Below, one piece after another: positions 45,954 to 56,634 of a stretch of 64,000 nt of DNA. The stretch is from Mycobacterium gordonae (GTDB lineage: Bacteria; Actinomycetota; Actinomycetes; Mycobacteriales; Mycobacteriaceae). Numbering within the stretch: position 1 is the first letter of the stretch; each line of letters begins with the position of its first letter. Both the position numbers and the translations under genes were made by a program. The notes beneath the pieces are model-generated. The model was not told where the DNA came from, ran no database searches, and was given only the letters and a program-made list of their open reading frames with translations. The stretch is from NCBI RefSeq assembly GCF_017086405.1, contig NZ_CP070973.1, positions 1,302,001 through 1,366,000 on the forward strand, read 5' to 3'.

Positions 45954-47225
45954 GCGGCGCCTCGTCGCGAGCGCGGCCAGCAGGATTGCCAGACAGATCG
46001 CCGTGCCGACGAGCACGCGGGACCGGTTTCGCGGGGCCGAACCCGCAGCCGGCGCCGGCAGAGTCAGCGGCTGGGGGCCGGGGTTGACCGATGGCTGGAG
46101 TTCGTTGCTGACTGCCGCGAGTGCGTCGACGACGCCGTTGCCGACCAATGAGTCCCATCCCGGGGGCGGATGATGCGCGGTGGTTTCGATGCGCTGCATC
46201 ACCTGGCGAGCGGTCAACGCCGGGAACCGGGCCCGGATCAGGGCGGCCAGTCCGCTGACGACGGGGGCCGCGTAGCTGGTGCCGGAGATCGGTGATCCCT
46301 CGCCGACCCGGTTCACCAACCCGTCGCCGCCCGGGCTGAGCGATGTCACGCCCTCGCCCGTCGCGGCGACATCCACCCACGGTCCGGCCAGCGTGAAGGA
46401 TGACGCGACACCGTGGGAATCGACCGAACCCACGGTGAGGACGTAGTCGTCGTACCATGCCGGGCTGACCACCGCCGCAACGGTGTCGCGAGTGACGCCG
46501 GGCGGCTGGCGAGGGCACTGCGTCCCGGTATTGCCGGCCGCCGCCACCACGACGACGTTCTTCACCTCGACCGCATATGCCAGCGCGGCGCCGAGCGCCC
46601 GATCGTCGGGGGCCTGGGCCGCCGGCGCGCACGCGACCGACGAGATGTTGATGACGGTGGCGCCCAGGTCCGCGGCGGTGCGCACCGCTTTGGCCAGTGT
46701 CGCCACGTCCCCGACGCCGGCGCCCGCGCTGCTGACGGCGGGGGCGAACTTGGAGCTGGATTGCCGGATGCTGATCAACGTGGCGTCGGGGGCTATCCCG
46801 GTGAACGCCGAATCCGTTGTTGCGGCGATGATCCCGGCCACCAGCGTGCCGTGCGCGTCACAGTCCTGGGTGCCGTCGCCGGTGCCCACGTAGTCGCCAC
46901 CGGCCAGGAGTTTCTTAAGGCGCGGGTGGGGGTGGACGCCGGTGTCGATGACGGCAACGCGTTGCCCGGCACCGCGGGTGAGTTGCCAGATCTGCGGTAG
47001 GTCGAATCCCGCGAGCTGAGCCGGTGCCTCGTCGCCGCCGGGTTCCGCGGTTGCCAAGGTGCAGGTTTCACGCTGCACGGTCCGTTGCTCGGGTGAGGGT
47101 GATGCCGGTGCCGGCAACCACCGCTCATCGACCGCAGGAGGCGTGACCGCCCCGGCCGACGGGGTCGTGCACTGGGACAGCAGCACCGCGACGACGATCG
47201 GGCACACGGCACGGGCAGTGCTCAT
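45918..47225 (-). CDS. mycP4: ESX-4 mycosin, subtilisin-like serine protease MycP4
   Basis: 435 residues from ATG at 47225. Signal peptide (MSTARAVCPIVVAVLLSQC), catalytic triad Asp94 (AVIDTGVHPH), His125 (DAHGTLVAGI) and Ser317 (SGTSYAAPVVSG), and a C-terminal membrane helix at ~402-421 that anchors it outside the inner membrane. Mycosins stabilise the type VII secretion complex. Its ATG overlaps the eccD4 stop (ATGA). The longer upstream frame lies inside eccD4. Matches Rv3449. Confidence 0.95.
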   Translation of the reverse strand: MSTARAVCPIVVAVLLSQCTTPSAGAVTPPAVDERWLPAPASPSPEQRTVQRETCTLATAEPGGDEAPAQLAGFDLPQIWQLTRGAGQRVAVIDTGVHPHPRLKKLLAGGDYVGTGDGTQDCDAHGTLVAGIIAATTDSAFTGIAPDATLISIRQSSSKFAPAVSSAGAGVGDVATLAKAVRTAADLGATVINISSVACAPAAQAPDDRALGAALAYAVEVKNVVVVAAAGNTGTQCPRQPPGVTRDTVAAVVSPAWYDDYVLTVGSVDSHGVASSFTLAGPWVDVAATGEGVTSLSPGGDGLVNRVGEGSPISGTSYAAPVVSGLAALIRARFPALTARQVMQRIETTAHHPPPGWDSLVGNGVVDALAAVSNELQPSVNPGPQPLTLPAPAAGSAPRNRSRVLVGTAICLAILLAALATRRRSGSARDRVASD

Positions 47226-48553
47226 GTGCGGAGCAGGTTCAGGCCGCGAACGGCGCCGAACGCGCCACACGTCCAGCAGGTCACCGGGGCGGCGAGGGTG
47301 AGTGCGACGCACCCCAGCGCGCGCACGCCGCGGCGACCGACCGGCGCGACCGCGGGCGCGACAAAACCCAGGTAGATCGCGGTGGCCGCCGCCGCTGATG
47401 CCAGCACTGCGACCCATGCCGCCTGCCGCGGAAGGTCGATCGCCAAGATCACCAATGTGGTTGTGAGGGTGGCGATTCCGGCGGAGGCGAACAGCGGTGC
47501 TCGTGCGCTGTCGGTCCGGGCGTGCACGATCAGCACGGCCGCGGTGACGGCGGCCGACGCGATGGCGCGGTGCGTGGCGAGCGCGGCGATCCCGGCTGCG
47601 ATCGTGGCGGCCGCCGCGGATCCACCGCGCAGACTGGTCAGCACGGTGTGCGCGTGCCGGGCTTTCGCGTTCAGTTGGCTCTCGGGCCGCGGGTGGTCCC
47701 GGTCGATGTCGGGCATCAGGCCGGTCAACCGGATCGACCACCGCGGTGCCACCTCGATCAGTCCGAGGCAGACGAACGCGGTCACCGATGCGACGGCCTG
47801 CGTCGGCGCTCCGGTGATGACGCCGGCCAACGCGGCCACCGCGGCAATCGTTGAGCCGACCGCCGTCGCTGCCAATATCACGATGTTGCAATGGCTTATA
47901 CGGATCGCGAGGACCGCCGTGACGCCTGCCGCCATGGCGGCGAGTAGCACATTGACAGCGCCGGGAGGGCCGGGAACCGCGAGAAGACCGGCGACCGCCG
48001 CGGACATCGTGGCGACGAGGCTGACGGTGAGGCAGGCCATCGGGTCGCGGCGAATCGGGAGTATCGCCACCATCGTCGTCACAGCGATGACCGTGGCCGT
48101 ACCCGCCGTCGCGACCGCGACGTCGGCGTGTGGGACGGCACCGGCTGCATAGCGAATCAATGCCAGCGCGGCTGCGATGGTGAAACACACGGCGCCCAGC
48201 ACAGCCGTCTTTGGTTGCCAGGACCGTGCAGGGCGGCCCAGCGCCGCGGACACCGCGTCGGCCTCGTCGTCGTAGCGCACGGTAGCGGGTGCCGGAGATT
48301 GTCGACTCAACACGAGCTCGGCGCCGTCACGAACACCGTTGTGCCCGAGCGTCGTCGAGTTCGGCAAGGCGGAGGCTCCCAGCCGCGCCAGGTGGTAGCG
48401 CGCCCCCGGTGCGGCACCCCCCACGATACCGACAATCGACGGAATTAGCTCCCCTACAGCGATATTGGCGGGCAACGTCAGGTCGACGGAGGTGCTGTCG
48501 GCGTGCACCGTGACGCGGCGCAAGCCCGGTTCGTAAGCAGGCACCTTCGCCAC
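47222..48553 (-). CDS. eccD4: ESX-4 secretion system protein EccD4
   Basis: 443 residues from GTG at 48553. N-terminal ubiquitin-like domain (RRVTVHADSTSVDLTLPANI ... NGVRDGAELVLSRQS, ~12-90), then about eleven membrane helices to the C-terminus. EccD forms the pore ring of the ESX membrane complex. Divergent from eccC4 with 105 bases between, where two DnaA-like boxes lie. A longer frame up to 48958 is antisense to eccC4 and not used. Matches Rv3448. Confidence 0.93.
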   Translation of the reverse strand: MAKVPAYEPGLRRVTVHADSTSVDLTLPANIAVGELIPSIVGIVGGAAPGARYHLARLGASALPNSTTLGHNGVRDGAELVLSRQSPAPATVRYDDEADAVSAALGRPARSWQPKTAVLGAVCFTIAAALALIRYAAGAVPHADVAVATAGTATVIAVTTMVAILPIRRDPMACLTVSLVATMSAAVAGLLAVPGPPGAVNVLLAAMAAGVTAVLAIRISHCNIVILAATAVGSTIAAVAALAGVITGAPTQAVASVTAFVCLGLIEVAPRWSIRLTGLMPDIDRDHPRPESQLNAKARHAHTVLTSLRGGSAAAATIAAGIAALATHRAIASAAVTAAVLIVHARTDSARAPLFASAGIATLTTTLVILAIDLPRQAAWVAVLASAAAATAIYLGFVAPAVAPVGRRGVRALGCVALTLAAPVTCWTCGAFGAVRGLNLLRT

Positions 48554-48584
48554 GGTAGTCGGCGCGTTACCGGGTCGGTTTCGG

Positions 48585-48614
48585 TTGTCCACAGTGGATT
48601 TTCGGTTGTCCACA
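48585..48614 (+). promoter_or_regulatory. Two DnaA-box-like TTGTCCACA sites in the eccD4-eccC4 intergenic region
   Basis: TTGTCCACA at 48585-48593 and 48606-48614, same strand, start to start 21 bases, about two helical turns. They are part of a longer 15-base direct repeat TTCGGTTGTCCACAG (48580-48594 and 48601-48615). The 9-mer equals the mycobacterial DnaA box consensus. The region separates two divergent start codons and contains the promoters of both. A TAGCGT -10 candidate for eccC4 lies at 48644-48649. Confidence 0.6.
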
Positions 48615-48658
48615 GCTGAAGTGCGTCGAGGCCCAGTTCGGCTTAGCGTCGCCGAATT

Positions 48659-51600
48659 GTGGTCATCGAAGTCGAGGCCCCGCCCGAGCCGCCGCGATCG
48701 ACATCGTCGGGCGCGGGGATGCTCCCGGTCGTGATGGCCGTGGTGACCGTGGGCGTCACCGGTGCGGTGTTCCTCAACGGCTCGTCGGCGGCCCGCAACT
48801 CCGCCGTGCTGGTGGTTCCCGCGATGATGCTGGCGTCGCTGGCGTTGACGGTCGGGCGGGGTCGTCGCCGGGGCACGGTGGTCTGCGGTGACCGTGACGA
48901 GTACCTCGAGTATCTGCGCGGAGTGCGCGAGCAGGTCGCTGAAGTCGCTGCCGCGCAACGTGCCTCACTGATCGCCGCCTACCCGGAGCCGGACACGCTG
49001 TGGACGTTGATCGGCGGCACGCGCATGTGGCCGGGACCCTCCGCCGCGACAGAACCGTGCCGGGTCAGGGTCGGTGTGGGCAGTGTCGCGCTCGAACCTC
49101 AACTGGTGGCTGCAGCCGCACCGCGTCGGTGTGATCCCGTCACCGTCGGCGCGTTGAATCGTTTCGTGCGAACATATTCGGCGCTTCCCGAGGCGCCGGT
49201 CACGCTCGTGCTGCGCCCCGCACAGACACTGACTGTCGACGGCGAGAGCGGCAGGGTGCGTGGATTGCTTCGTGCCATGGTCTGCCAGCTGGCGATCTCA
49301 CGTTCTCCGACCCAGCTGCTGATCATCGGTGCGGTGGCGGACCGCGCCGAGTGGGACTGGCTGAAGTGGCTGCCGCACAATCAACATCCCAGCGCAACCG
49401 ATCTGGCCGGAGCCGCAAGATTGGTGTACTCGACGTTGACCGAGGCGCGCGATGCGCTGGCCACGGCGGCGTCGCCTCATGCGGTGATCGTCGTCGACGC
49501 GCCCGGCGACGACGATATCGCCATCGCCGGCGCGACCGTGCTCCGCGTTGGCGGCGATGCGCCGTCGTTGACCATCCGGCATTCCGGCCGGCGCGGCATG
49601 CCGGAAGCGCCCGACTACCTCGACCGGTGCGACGCGGTGGTGTGTGCCCGTCTAATGGCGAATCATGCCGATCGCCAGCCGCGGCGGCGCGACGACGCGG
49701 CCGGCTTGCTCGGCACCGACGTCGATCCGGTCACGTGGTGGCACCGCCAAGACCGACAGCAACGCCTCTGTGTCCCGATCGGCACCACCTGCGACGGCGA
49801 ACGCGTGCAGCTCGACATCAAAGAGGCGGCCGCGCAGGGCATCGGACCGCACGGCCTCTGTGTCGGGGCCACCGGATCGGGAAAGTCCGAGCTGCTGCGC
49901 ACCGTCGCCCTGGGCATGATGGCGCGCAACTCCCCGGCGGTGCTCAACCTGCTGCTGATCGACTTCAAGGGTGGCGCAACATTTCTCGACTTTGCCCGGG
50001 CCCCACACGTGGCCGCGGTCGTCACCAACCTCGCCGACGAGGCGCCCCTGGTCGCGCGGATGCGGGAGGCGTTGGCGGGCGAGATGAACCGCCGTCAGCA
50101 GCTGCTGCGCACGGCAGGCAACTTCTCCAGCGCCGAGGCATACGACCTAGCCCGCCCGCAAGGGTCGGCGGCCCTGCCGGCGTTGTTCATCATCGTCGAC
50201 GAGTTCTCCGAATTACTCAGTCAGCATCCCGATTTCGCGGAGACCTTCGTCACGATCGGGCGGCTCGGCCGATCCCTGGGAATGCACTTGTTGCTGGCCA
50301 GTCAGCGCCTGGACGAGGGGAGACTGCGTGGTCTGGAAGCCCACCTGTCCTATCGGATCTGTCTGAGGACCCTGTCCGCCGGCGAGTCACGCGCCGTGTT
50401 GGGCACGGCGGACGCCTACGAGCTGCCAAGCACCCCCGGAGCCGGGCTGCTGCGAATCGCCTCCGGGGAACTGGTTCGCTTCCAGGCCGCCTTCGTGTCC
50501 GGGCCGTCGCAAGCCGGAGGGGCCACCGGGTCGGTGGCCCCGGCGGTACGCCGCTTCACGGCCGTAACCGTCGGGGATCTACAGAGGACGCAGCCCGGAC
50601 GCGGTCCGTCCGTTCTGCAGGCGGTTTTGGACCGGCTGGAGCGGCTGGGACCGCCCGCCCATCAGGTCTGGTTGCCCCCGCTGCATGCGGCGCCCTCTCT
50701 CCGGGCGCTGGTAAACGAGGCAGCACCAACGCCTTTGGCCGTGCCGATCGGTGTCGTCGACCAGCCCTACGACCAGTCGCGCGTCTCTCTGACCGTTGAT
50801 CTGTCCGGTGCCGGCGGGAACGTCGCGATTGTCGGGGCACCCCGGTCGGGCAAGTCGACGGCGCTGCGCACCCTCATCACCGCGTTGGCCGCCACCCACG
50901 GGCCCGGGCAAGTGCAGTTCTACTGCCTGGACTTCGGCGGCGGCGGGCTATCCGCCCTGAATGACCTGCCGCACGTCGGCGCGGTCGCCGACCGGACTCA
51001 GCCGGAACTCGTCGGGCGCGTGGCCGCTGAGGTGGAGTCGGCCGTGCACGCGCGCGAGGTTCACCTTCGCGACCACGGGTCGGTGGCGTCCCTTCCCGAC
51101 CTCTTCCTCGTCGTGGACGGCTGGGCAGGCCTGCGCGAGGAATTCGACGCGGTCGCCGACTTGATCATCGCGCTTGCCGCCCGGGGGCTTTCCTACGGCG
51201 TGCATGTCGTGATCGCGGCGACACGCTGGGCCGAGATGAGGCCGGCGCTCAAGGATCAACTGGGCACCCGCATCGAGTTGCGGCTCGGCGATCCCGCGGA
51301 TTCCGAACTCGATCGTCGGCAGGCCCGCCTGGTGCCGACCGACCGTCCCGGTCGCGGACTCTGCGGCGACGGCCTGCACATGATGATCGCGCTGCCGGCG
51401 CGGGAGGGACTCGAGTTGCGCCGCGGCGGCCCCCCGGCGCCGCCGATCCCGCTGCTGCCCCGCCGCGTCGATTACCACACGGTCATCGATGATCGCGAGA
51501 ACCGGATCGTGCTCGGCCTCGAAGAGCGCCGACTGCAGCCCGCCACGGTCGATTTCGGGCAGCAGCCGCATCTGTTGATTCTCGGCGACAACGGCTGCGG

Positions 51601-52192
51601 CAAGACCGCGACGCTGCGGACACTGTGCCGCGAGATTGTCCGCACCCACACCTCGGCGCAGGCCCGGCTGTTCCTCGTCGACTTTCGGCGCACCCTGCTC
51701 GATGTCGTCACGTCCGAACACCTCGGCGGATATCTCGTGTCGCCGGCGGCGTTGGATGCGGCGCTGCCGGAGCTGACCGGCCTGCTGAATGCGCGGATGC
51801 CCGGCGCGGCGGTCAGCCAGGCCCAATTGCGAGCCCGATCGTGGTGGACCGGGCCCGAGATCTATCTGGTGGTCGACGACTACGACCTGGCCACCGCGTC
51901 GGCCGCGAACCCGCTGTTGGCGCTGCTCGAATATCTGCCGTATGCAATGGATCTCGGAATGCACGTGATCATCGCCCGACGAAGCGGGGGCGCGGCACGG
52001 GCACTGTTCGAGCCATTGCTCGCCGGGCTACGCGACCTGGGGTGCATGGGGCTGATGATGAGTGGCCGGGCGGAGGAGGGCCCGCTGCTCGGATCGGGGT
52101 CGCCCGTACCGCTGCCGCCCGGTCGAGGCACCCTGATCACCCGCCCGGGCGTCGAGCAACGGGTGCAGGTGGCGTGGAGTCCGCCCGCGTGA
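48659..52192 (+). CDS. eccC4: ESX-4 FtsK/SpoIIIE-type ATPase EccC4
   Basis: 1177 residues, GTG start. Two membrane helices at about 21-39 and 48-64, then three ATPase domains with P-loops GATGSGKS (403-410), GAPRSGKS (726-733) and GDNGCGKT (976-983); the first has Walker [10 protein letters not shown] and [11 protein letters not shown]. EccC powers and recognises type VII substrates. Domain 1 is the true motor; domains 2 and 3 bind substrates in related systems. It is a single polypeptide here, as in M. tuberculosis Rv3447c. GTGA overlap with the next gene. Confidence 0.96.
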   Translation: MVIEVEAPPEPPRSTSSGAGMLPVVMAVVTVGVTGAVFLNGSSAARNSAVLVVPAMMLASLALTVGRGRRRGTVVCGDRDEYLEYLRGVREQVAEVAAAQRASLIAAYPEPDTLWTLIGGTRMWPGPSAATEPCRVRVGVGSVALEPQLVAAAAPRRCDPVTVGALNRFVRTYSALPEAPVTLVLRPAQTLTVDGESGRVRGLLRAMVCQLAISRSPTQLLIIGAVADRAEWDWLKWLPHNQHPSATDLAGAARLVYSTLTEARDALATAASPHAVIVVDAPGDDDIAIAGATVLRVGGDAPSLTIRHSGRRGMPEAPDYLDRCDAVVCARLMANHADRQPRRRDDAAGLLGTDVDPVTWWHRQDRQQRLCVPIGTTCDGERVQLDIKEAAAQGIGPHGLCVGATGSGKSELLRTVALGMMARNSPAVLNLLLIDFKGGATFLDFARAPHVAAVVTNLADEAPLVARMREALAGEMNRRQQLLRTAGNFSSAEAYDLARPQGSAALPALFIIVDEFSELLSQHPDFAETFVTIGRLGRSLGMHLLLASQRLDEGRLRGLEAHLSYRICLRTLSAGESRAVLGTADAYELPSTPGAGLLRIASGELVRFQAAFVSGPSQAGGATGSVAPAVRRFTAVTVGDLQRTQPGRGPSVLQAVLDRLERLGPPAHQVWLPPLHAAPSLRALVNEAAPTPLAVPIGVVDQPYDQSRVSLTVDLSGAGGNVAIVGAPRSGKSTALRTLITALAATHGPGQVQFYCLDFGGGGLSALNDLPHVGAVADRTQPELVGRVAAEVESAVHAREVHLRDHGSVASLPDLFLVVDGWAGLREEFDAVADLIIALAARGLSYGVHVVIAATRWAEMRPALKDQLGTRIELRLGDPADSELDRRQARLVPTDRPGRGLCGDGLHMMIALPAREGLELRRGGPPAPPIPLLPRRVDYHTVIDDRENRIVLGLEERRLQPATVDFGQQPHLLILGDNGCGKTATLRTLCREIVRTHTSAQARLFLVDFRRTLLDVVTSEHLGGYLVSPAALDAALPELTGLLNARMPGAAVSQAQLRARSWWTGPEIYLVVDDYDLATASAANPLLALLEYLPYAMDLGMHVIIARRSGGAARALFEPLLAGLRDLGCMGLMMSGRAEEGPLLGSGSPVPLPPGRGTLITRPGVEQRVQVAWSPPA

Positions 52193-53367
52193 CGGGACAC
52201 CGCGCGGTCGTCGCGGCTGGACCCGTTTCTGTGGACCGATTGTGTTGCACCACAGTAGAATACGATGAACGATGCCTGGTGGCGCTGGATGCGGTGGACG
52301 ACCCGGTGGCATTGGTGGACGAGCAGCCGGTCGCCGTCGACACGCTGTGGTGCGCGGTGTTGCGCGGGTTGGTCGCGGGGCACCGCGGTGTGCTCGTGGT
52401 GCATCCGTCGTGGTGGTCGGCGGCCCGGGTGGAGGTGATCGCCACGGCCGCGCGGACGGTGGCCGGCGACGACTCTGCCGTGCGGGCACGGTCATGGCTG
52501 CTCGCCCAACCGGATTCGGCGATCGTGGTGGAGATCGCCGAACGGCTAGTGGCCGTCTCGGGGCGCGATGTCGTCGCCGTCCCGCGACTGGGTGACGAGG
52601 AGGTCCTCGTCGGCGAGGTTGCCCGCGTGATCGCCGGCCTGACGCGGCGTCGTGTGGTGATCGACGCCCCCGGTGCGGTCCCGGGGGCATCGCGGCTGGC
52701 ACGGTCGATCGCCGACGCGGTCACGACCGTGCACCCCGTCGCCACCGTCGAGGACACGGCGGTGACTCGACTGGCCCGAGCGGCCGTACCCTATGGCGAC
52801 GAAGAACCGGTTCGGGGCCGGCGGTCCAGCGCTCGGATGATCTCGCGGCTGACGGTCGCAGGCGTCACGATCACCGCTGCGGCCGTGGCGCTGGCCGCAA
52901 TGACCGCCGAGAATTCGCGACCGGCAACCCGGGTGGAACCGGCGACGGTTCTGGTCGAGGGCAACCTGGCACTGACGATCCCGGCCGGCTGGCTTCCCCA
53001 GCGGGTCGTCGCCGGACCGGGTTCGGCCCGGGTGCAGGTCACCTCGCCGGCTGATCCCGAGGTGGCATTGCACATCACCCAGACACCGACGCCCGGCGAG
53101 ACGATGGCAGACGCCGCCGACCGGTTGCGCCGCGCGATCGACGCCGAGCCCGCCGGCATCTTCGTCGACTTCAACCCCGCCGGCACCGGCGCCGGCCGGC
53201 CGGCCGTGACCTACCGGGAAGTCCGGGCCGCTCACGAGGTGCGGTGGACGGTGCTGCTCGACGGGTCGCTGCGAATCAGCATCGGATGCCAGAGCCGGCC
53301 CGCGGCTCAGGACGCGGTCCGGGACGCCTGCGAACAGGCCGTGCGGACCGCTCACGCGGTGGGGTGA
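52189..53367 (+). CDS. Type VII secretion-associated protein, Rv3446c family
   Basis: 392 residues from GTG at 52189, overlapping the eccC4 stop (GTGA). The N-terminal ~215 residues are cytoplasmic and Val/Ala-rich ([20 protein letters not shown]); one membrane helix spans ~218-240; the C-terminal ~150 residues are the family domain ([40 protein letters not shown]). Function within ESX-4 is unknown. The open frame upstream of 52189 is a shadow of eccC4. Confidence 0.9.
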   Translation: MTGHRAVVAAGPVSVDRLCCTTVEYDERCLVALDAVDDPVALVDEQPVAVDTLWCAVLRGLVAGHRGVLVVHPSWWSAARVEVIATAARTVAGDDSAVRARSWLLAQPDSAIVVEIAERLVAVSGRDVVAVPRLGDEEVLVGEVARVIAGLTRRRVVIDAPGAVPGASRLARSIADAVTTVHPVATVEDTAVTRLARAAVPYGDEEPVRGRRSSARMISRLTVAGVTITAAAVALAAMTAENSRPATRVEPATVLVEGNLALTIPAGWLPQRVVAGPGSARVQVTSPADPEVALHITQTPTPGETMADAADRLRRAIDAEPAGIFVDFNPAGTGAGRPAVTYREVRAAHEVRWTVLLDGSLRISIGCQSRPAAQDAVRDACEQAVRTAHAVG

Positions 53368-53433
53368 GTCGCACGAATCAATGGAACCGAACGTCGCCTG
53401 CGGCGGTCGAACATGGTGAGAGACAGGAGACAG

Positions 53434-53760
53434 ATGAATTCGCCCGCAACCACCAACACCCTTGCCACCGACTTCGACCTGATGAGGTCCATCGCCGACA
53501 CCACCGACGCCCGCGGCCAGGAGATCCGGGCGATGTTGCACGCGTTCATCGGCCGCATCAGCGCCGTGCCGCCCTCGGTGTGGGGCGGGCTTGCCGCGGT
53601 GCGGTTCAAAGACGTGGTGGATCGCTGGAACGCCGAGTCGACGCGGCTGCATCGTGTGCTGCACGACATCGCCGAAACCATCCGCCACAACGAGGCCACG
53701 CTGCGGGAGGCCGTCGCGACCCATGCCGACCACATCGCCGCCATCGGCGGAGATCTCTGA
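53434..53760 (+). CDS. esxU: WXG100 protein EsxU (ESX-4)
   Basis: 108 residues from ATG at 53434 with AGGAGAC upstream. Helical hairpin with the WxG turn at Trp50 ([10 protein letters not shown]). Matches Rv3445c (FGLMRS..., IRAML..FIGR). Forms a heterodimer with EsxT and is exported by ESX-4. GGAAC at 53383 could be part of a SigM-type promoter, but the -10 is not convincing. Confidence 0.94.
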   Translation: MNSPATTNTLATDFDLMRSIADTTDARGQEIRAMLHAFIGRISAVPPSVWGGLAAVRFKDVVDRWNAESTRLHRVLHDIAETIRHNEATLREAVATHADHIAAIGGDL

Positions 53761-53774
53761 GGGGGAGGCGGGTC

Positions 53775-54071
53775 ATGGATCCGGCGCTGTCGTACAACTT
53801 CGACGCCATCGAACACTCTGTTCACCAGGAGATTCACACCACAGCCGCCCGCCTCAATGCGGCGCTTGACGAACTGCGCTCCCAAATCGCGCCGCTACAG
53901 CAGCTCTGGACCCGTCAGGCGGCCGCCGCTTACCAGGCCGAACAGCTCAAATGGCACCAGAGTGCGACCGCGCTCAACGAGATCCTCGTCCAGTTGGGAC
54001 ACGCGGTCCGCGACGGCGCCGACGAGGTGGCCGGCGCCGATCGCCGGGCAGCGGGCAGTTGGTCCCGGTAG
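53775..54071 (+). CDS. esxT: WXG100 protein EsxT (ESX-4)
   Basis: 98 residues from ATG at 53775, 14 bases after esxU with GGGGGAGGCGG before it. Helical hairpin; the turn reads Trp45-Thr-Arg (QLWTRQAAAAYQAEQL) instead of WxG. Matches Rv3444c. Partner of EsxU. Confidence 0.94.
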   Translation: MDPALSYNFDAIEHSVHQEIHTTAARLNAALDELRSQIAPLQQLWTRQAAAAYQAEQLKWHQSATALNEILVQLGHAVRDGADEVAGADRRAAGSWSR

Positions 54072-54238
54072 TCGTTTTGACCTGCGGGGATGCGCGTCGG
54101 TAAGCTGCTCCGTTGGCGTGCGGGAATGCATTGGGGCCTCGGGTCACTGTCGGTCGCCGAGACCAGCCCCGACCGCAAACGCCTGACCGGCCCCCGGTTC
54201 GCACCGGGATCCACCCGAGAGAAGAGAAGGTAAGCGCT

Positions 54239-54682
54239 GTGCCCACATACGCGCCCAAGGCGGGTGACACCACGAGGTCGTGGTACGTCATCGACGCTAC
54301 GGACGTCGTGCTTGGCCGCCTTGCCGTAGCGGCGGCGACGCTGCTGCGCGGCAAGCACAAGCCCACGTTCGCGCCCAATGTCGACGGCGGTGACTTCGTC
54401 ATCGTCATCAACGCCGAAAAGGTCGCCATCAGCGGCGACAAGCTGCAGAGCAAGATGGCCTACAACCACTCGGGTTATCCCGGCGGTCTGCGTCAGCGGA
54501 GCATCGGTGAGCTGCTGCAAAAGCACCCCGACCGCGTGGTGGAGAAGGCGATCGTCGGCATGCTGCCCAAGAACAAGCTGAGCCGGCAGATCCAGAAGAA
54601 GCTTCGCGTCTACGCGGGCCCGGAGCACCCCCACACCGCTCAGCAGCCGGTTCCGTTCGAGATCAAGCAGGTGGCGCAGTGA
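54239..54682 (+). CDS. rplM: 50S ribosomal protein L13 (uL13)
   Basis: 147 residues from GTG at 54239 ([20 protein letters not shown]), GAGAAGG upstream. Conserved [20 protein letters not shown] and [20 protein letters not shown]. An early 50S assembly protein. Its GTG/stop overlap with rpsI indicates an operon. Confidence 0.98.
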   Translation: MPTYAPKAGDTTRSWYVIDATDVVLGRLAVAAATLLRGKHKPTFAPNVDGGDFVIVINAEKVAISGDKLQSKMAYNHSGYPGGLRQRSIGELLQKHPDRVVEKAIVGMLPKNKLSRQIQKKLRVYAGPEHPHTAQQPVPFEIKQVAQ

Positions 54683-55134
54683 CCGAGACCAGTCTGGAAA
54701 CCACCGAAGTGGCAGAAGCCGTGGTCGAGAGCGAGTCGTTCGTGTTCGAGCGCCCCATCCAGACCGTCGGCCGCCGCAAGGAAGCCGTGGTGCGGGTGCG
54801 CCTGGTGCCCGGCACCGGCAAGTTCGACCTCAACGGGCGCAGCCTGGAGGACTACTTCCCGAACAAGGTGCACCAGCAGCTCATCAAGGCTCCCCTGGTC
54901 ACCGTCGAGCGGCTGGACAGCTACGACATCTATGCGCTGCTGCACGGCGGCGGCCCGTCCGGCCAGGCCGGCGCGCTGCGGCTGGGCATCGCCCGGGCCT
55001 TGATCGTGGCCAACCCCGAGGACCGGCCGGCGCTGAAGAAGGCGGGCTTCCTCACCCGTGACCCGCGTGCCACCGAACGCAAGAAGTACGGCCTGAAGAA
55101 GGCCCGCAAGGCGCCTCAGTACAGCAAGCGCTGA
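54679..55134 (+). CDS. rpsI: 30S ribosomal protein S9 (uS9)
   Basis: 151 residues from GTG at 54679, overlapping rplM by 4 bases. The first ~30 residues are acidic ([20 protein letters not shown]), a mycobacterial extension; the S9 core starts at [20 protein letters not shown] and ends with the basic tail [17 protein letters not shown] that reaches the P-site tRNA. Confidence 0.97.
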   Translation: MTETSLETTEVAEAVVESESFVFERPIQTVGRRKEAVVRVRLVPGTGKFDLNGRSLEDYFPNKVHQQLIKAPLVTVERLDSYDIYALLHGGGPSGQAGALRLGIARALIVANPEDRPALKKAGFLTRDPRATERKKYGLKKARKAPQYSKR

Positions 55135-55141
55135 TCAGTCA

Positions 55142-55214
55142 CCACTTTTTGGCTGCGAGCGGGTGTCGGTCGGCGTGTCGCACGGCTAGTCCGCCCGCTC
55201 GCGGCCAAAAGTGG
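55142..55214 (+). terminator. Large imperfect hairpin between rpsI and glmM
   Basis: Left arm from 55142 (CCACTTTTTGGCTGCGAGCG) pairs with the right arm ending at 55214 (CGCTCGCGGCCAAAAGTGG), giving about 21 pairs with one bulge and one G-T pair, and a ~25-base loop. It starts 8 bases after the rpsI stop. A terminator or attenuator before glmM is the best guess; there is no T-run after it. Confidence 0.5.
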
Positions 55215-55252
55215 GTATGAGCACTATCGCTATCTGTGAGAGGTTTGTCCGC

Positions 55253-56590
55253 ATGGGTCGACTATTCGGCACCGACGGCGTTCGTGGAGTCGCCAACCGC
55301 GAGTTGACCGCCGAACTGGCGCTCGCGCTGGGCGCGGCTGCGGCACGGCACCTGGCCAGCTCCACCGGCCCGGGCCGTCGGGTGGCGGTGATCGGTCGCG
55401 ACCCGCGGGCCAGCGGCGAAATGCTGGAGGCCGCGGTGATCGCGGGCCTGAGCAGTGAAGGCGTGGACGCGTTGCGGGTCGGGGTGCTTCCGACACCCGC
55501 CGTCGCCTATCTGACCGGCGCTTACGACGCTGACTTCGGCGTGATGATCTCGGCGTCGCACAACCCGATGCCCGACAACGGCATCAAGATCTTCGGCCCC
55601 GGGGGCCACAAACTCGACGACGACACCGAAGATCAGATCGAGAACCTTGTCGCAGCCGGGCCCGGCCTACGCCCGGTCGGCGCGGGAATCGGCCGGGTGC
55701 TCGACGCGGAGGATGCCGCGGAGCGCTACCTGCGCCATGTCGGCAAGGCCAGCACCAGCCGGCTGGACGGGCTGACGGTGGTGGTCGACTGCGCCCACGG
55801 TGCGGCCTCCGCGGCGGCGCCGAGCGCCTACCGCGCCGCCGGTGCCCGCGTCATCGCCATCAACGCCGAACCCAATGGCCTCAACATCAACGAACGCTGC
55901 GGCTCCACCCACCTGGACGCGCTGCGGGCTGCAGTCATCGCCCACCGGGCGGACCTGGGAATCGCGCACGACGGTGACGCCGACCGCTGCCTGGCTGTCG
56001 ATGCCAACGGCGAACTGGTCGACGGCGACACCATCATGGTGGTGCTGGCCCTGGCCATGAAGGAGGCTGGGGAACTGGCATCCGATACGTTGGTGGCAAC
56101 CGTGATGAGCAACCTTGGGTTGCACCTGGCCATGCGTGCCGCCGGCGTGACGGTGCACACGACCGGTGTCGGCGATCGCTACGTCCTGGAAGAACTGCGG
56201 GCCGGCGACTACAGCCTGGGTGGCGAGCAATCCGGCCACATCGTGATGCCGGCGCTAGGGTCCACCGGTGACGGCATCGTCACCGGGCTGCGGTTGATGA
56301 CCCGGATGGTGCAGACCGGTTCGTCGCTGGCCACTCTCGCCGCGGCGATGCAGACGTTGCCGCAAGTGCTGATTAACGTCGAGGTCGCCGACAAGGCCAC
56401 CGCCGCCGTGGCGCCCTCGGTGCAGACCGCGGTGGCGCAGGCCGAGGCCGAACTCGGCGATACTGGGCGAATCCTGTTGCGCCCGTCCGGAACTGAGCCA
56501 CTCATCCGGGTGATGGTGGAGGCCGCCGACCAGGACATCGCGCAGCGGCTGGCCATCACCGTCGCCGACGCCGTCGGCGCCGCGGGTTAA
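55253..56590 (+). CDS. glmM: Phosphoglucosamine mutase
   Basis: 445 residues from ATG at 55253 ([20 protein letters not shown]), with GTGAGAGG upstream. Active-site Ser102 in [15 protein letters not shown], metal-binding [14 protein letters not shown], sugar-binding GEQSGHIV and phosphate-binding [11 protein letters not shown]. It converts glucosamine-6-phosphate to glucosamine-1-phosphate for UDP-GlcNAc, linking to glmS at 61105. Matches Rv3441c. A longer start at 55211 would lie inside the hairpin and is not family-like. Confidence 0.97.
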   Translation: MGRLFGTDGVRGVANRELTAELALALGAAAARHLASSTGPGRRVAVIGRDPRASGEMLEAAVIAGLSSEGVDALRVGVLPTPAVAYLTGAYDADFGVMISASHNPMPDNGIKIFGPGGHKLDDDTEDQIENLVAAGPGLRPVGAGIGRVLDAEDAAERYLRHVGKASTSRLDGLTVVVDCAHGAASAAAPSAYRAAGARVIAINAEPNGLNINERCGSTHLDALRAAVIAHRADLGIAHDGDADRCLAVDANGELVDGDTIMVVLALAMKEAGELASDTLVATVMSNLGLHLAMRAAGVTVHTTGVGDRYVLEELRAGDYSLGGEQSGHIVMPALGSTGDGIVTGLRLMTRMVQTGSSLATLAAAMQTLPQVLINVEVADKATAAVAPSVQTAVAQAEAELGDTGRILLRPSGTEPLIRVMVEAADQDIAQRLAITVADAVGAAG

Positions 56591-56634
56591 AAAGCGGGTG
56601 GAACCCCGATGCCGCTGCCCGCGTCGAATGGGGT

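Noticed and set aside
45918..48188. Very long open frame through mycP4 extending into eccD4
   Set aside because: The extra N-terminal part is an antisense-free shadow in another frame of eccD4; the real MycP4 start with signal peptide is at 47225.
53383..53412. Possible SigM promoter upstream of esxU (GGAAC followed by a GTCGA-like box)
   Set aside because: ESX-4 esx genes are reported as SigM-dependent in M. tuberculosis, but the -10 match here is poor, so it is not listed as a feature.
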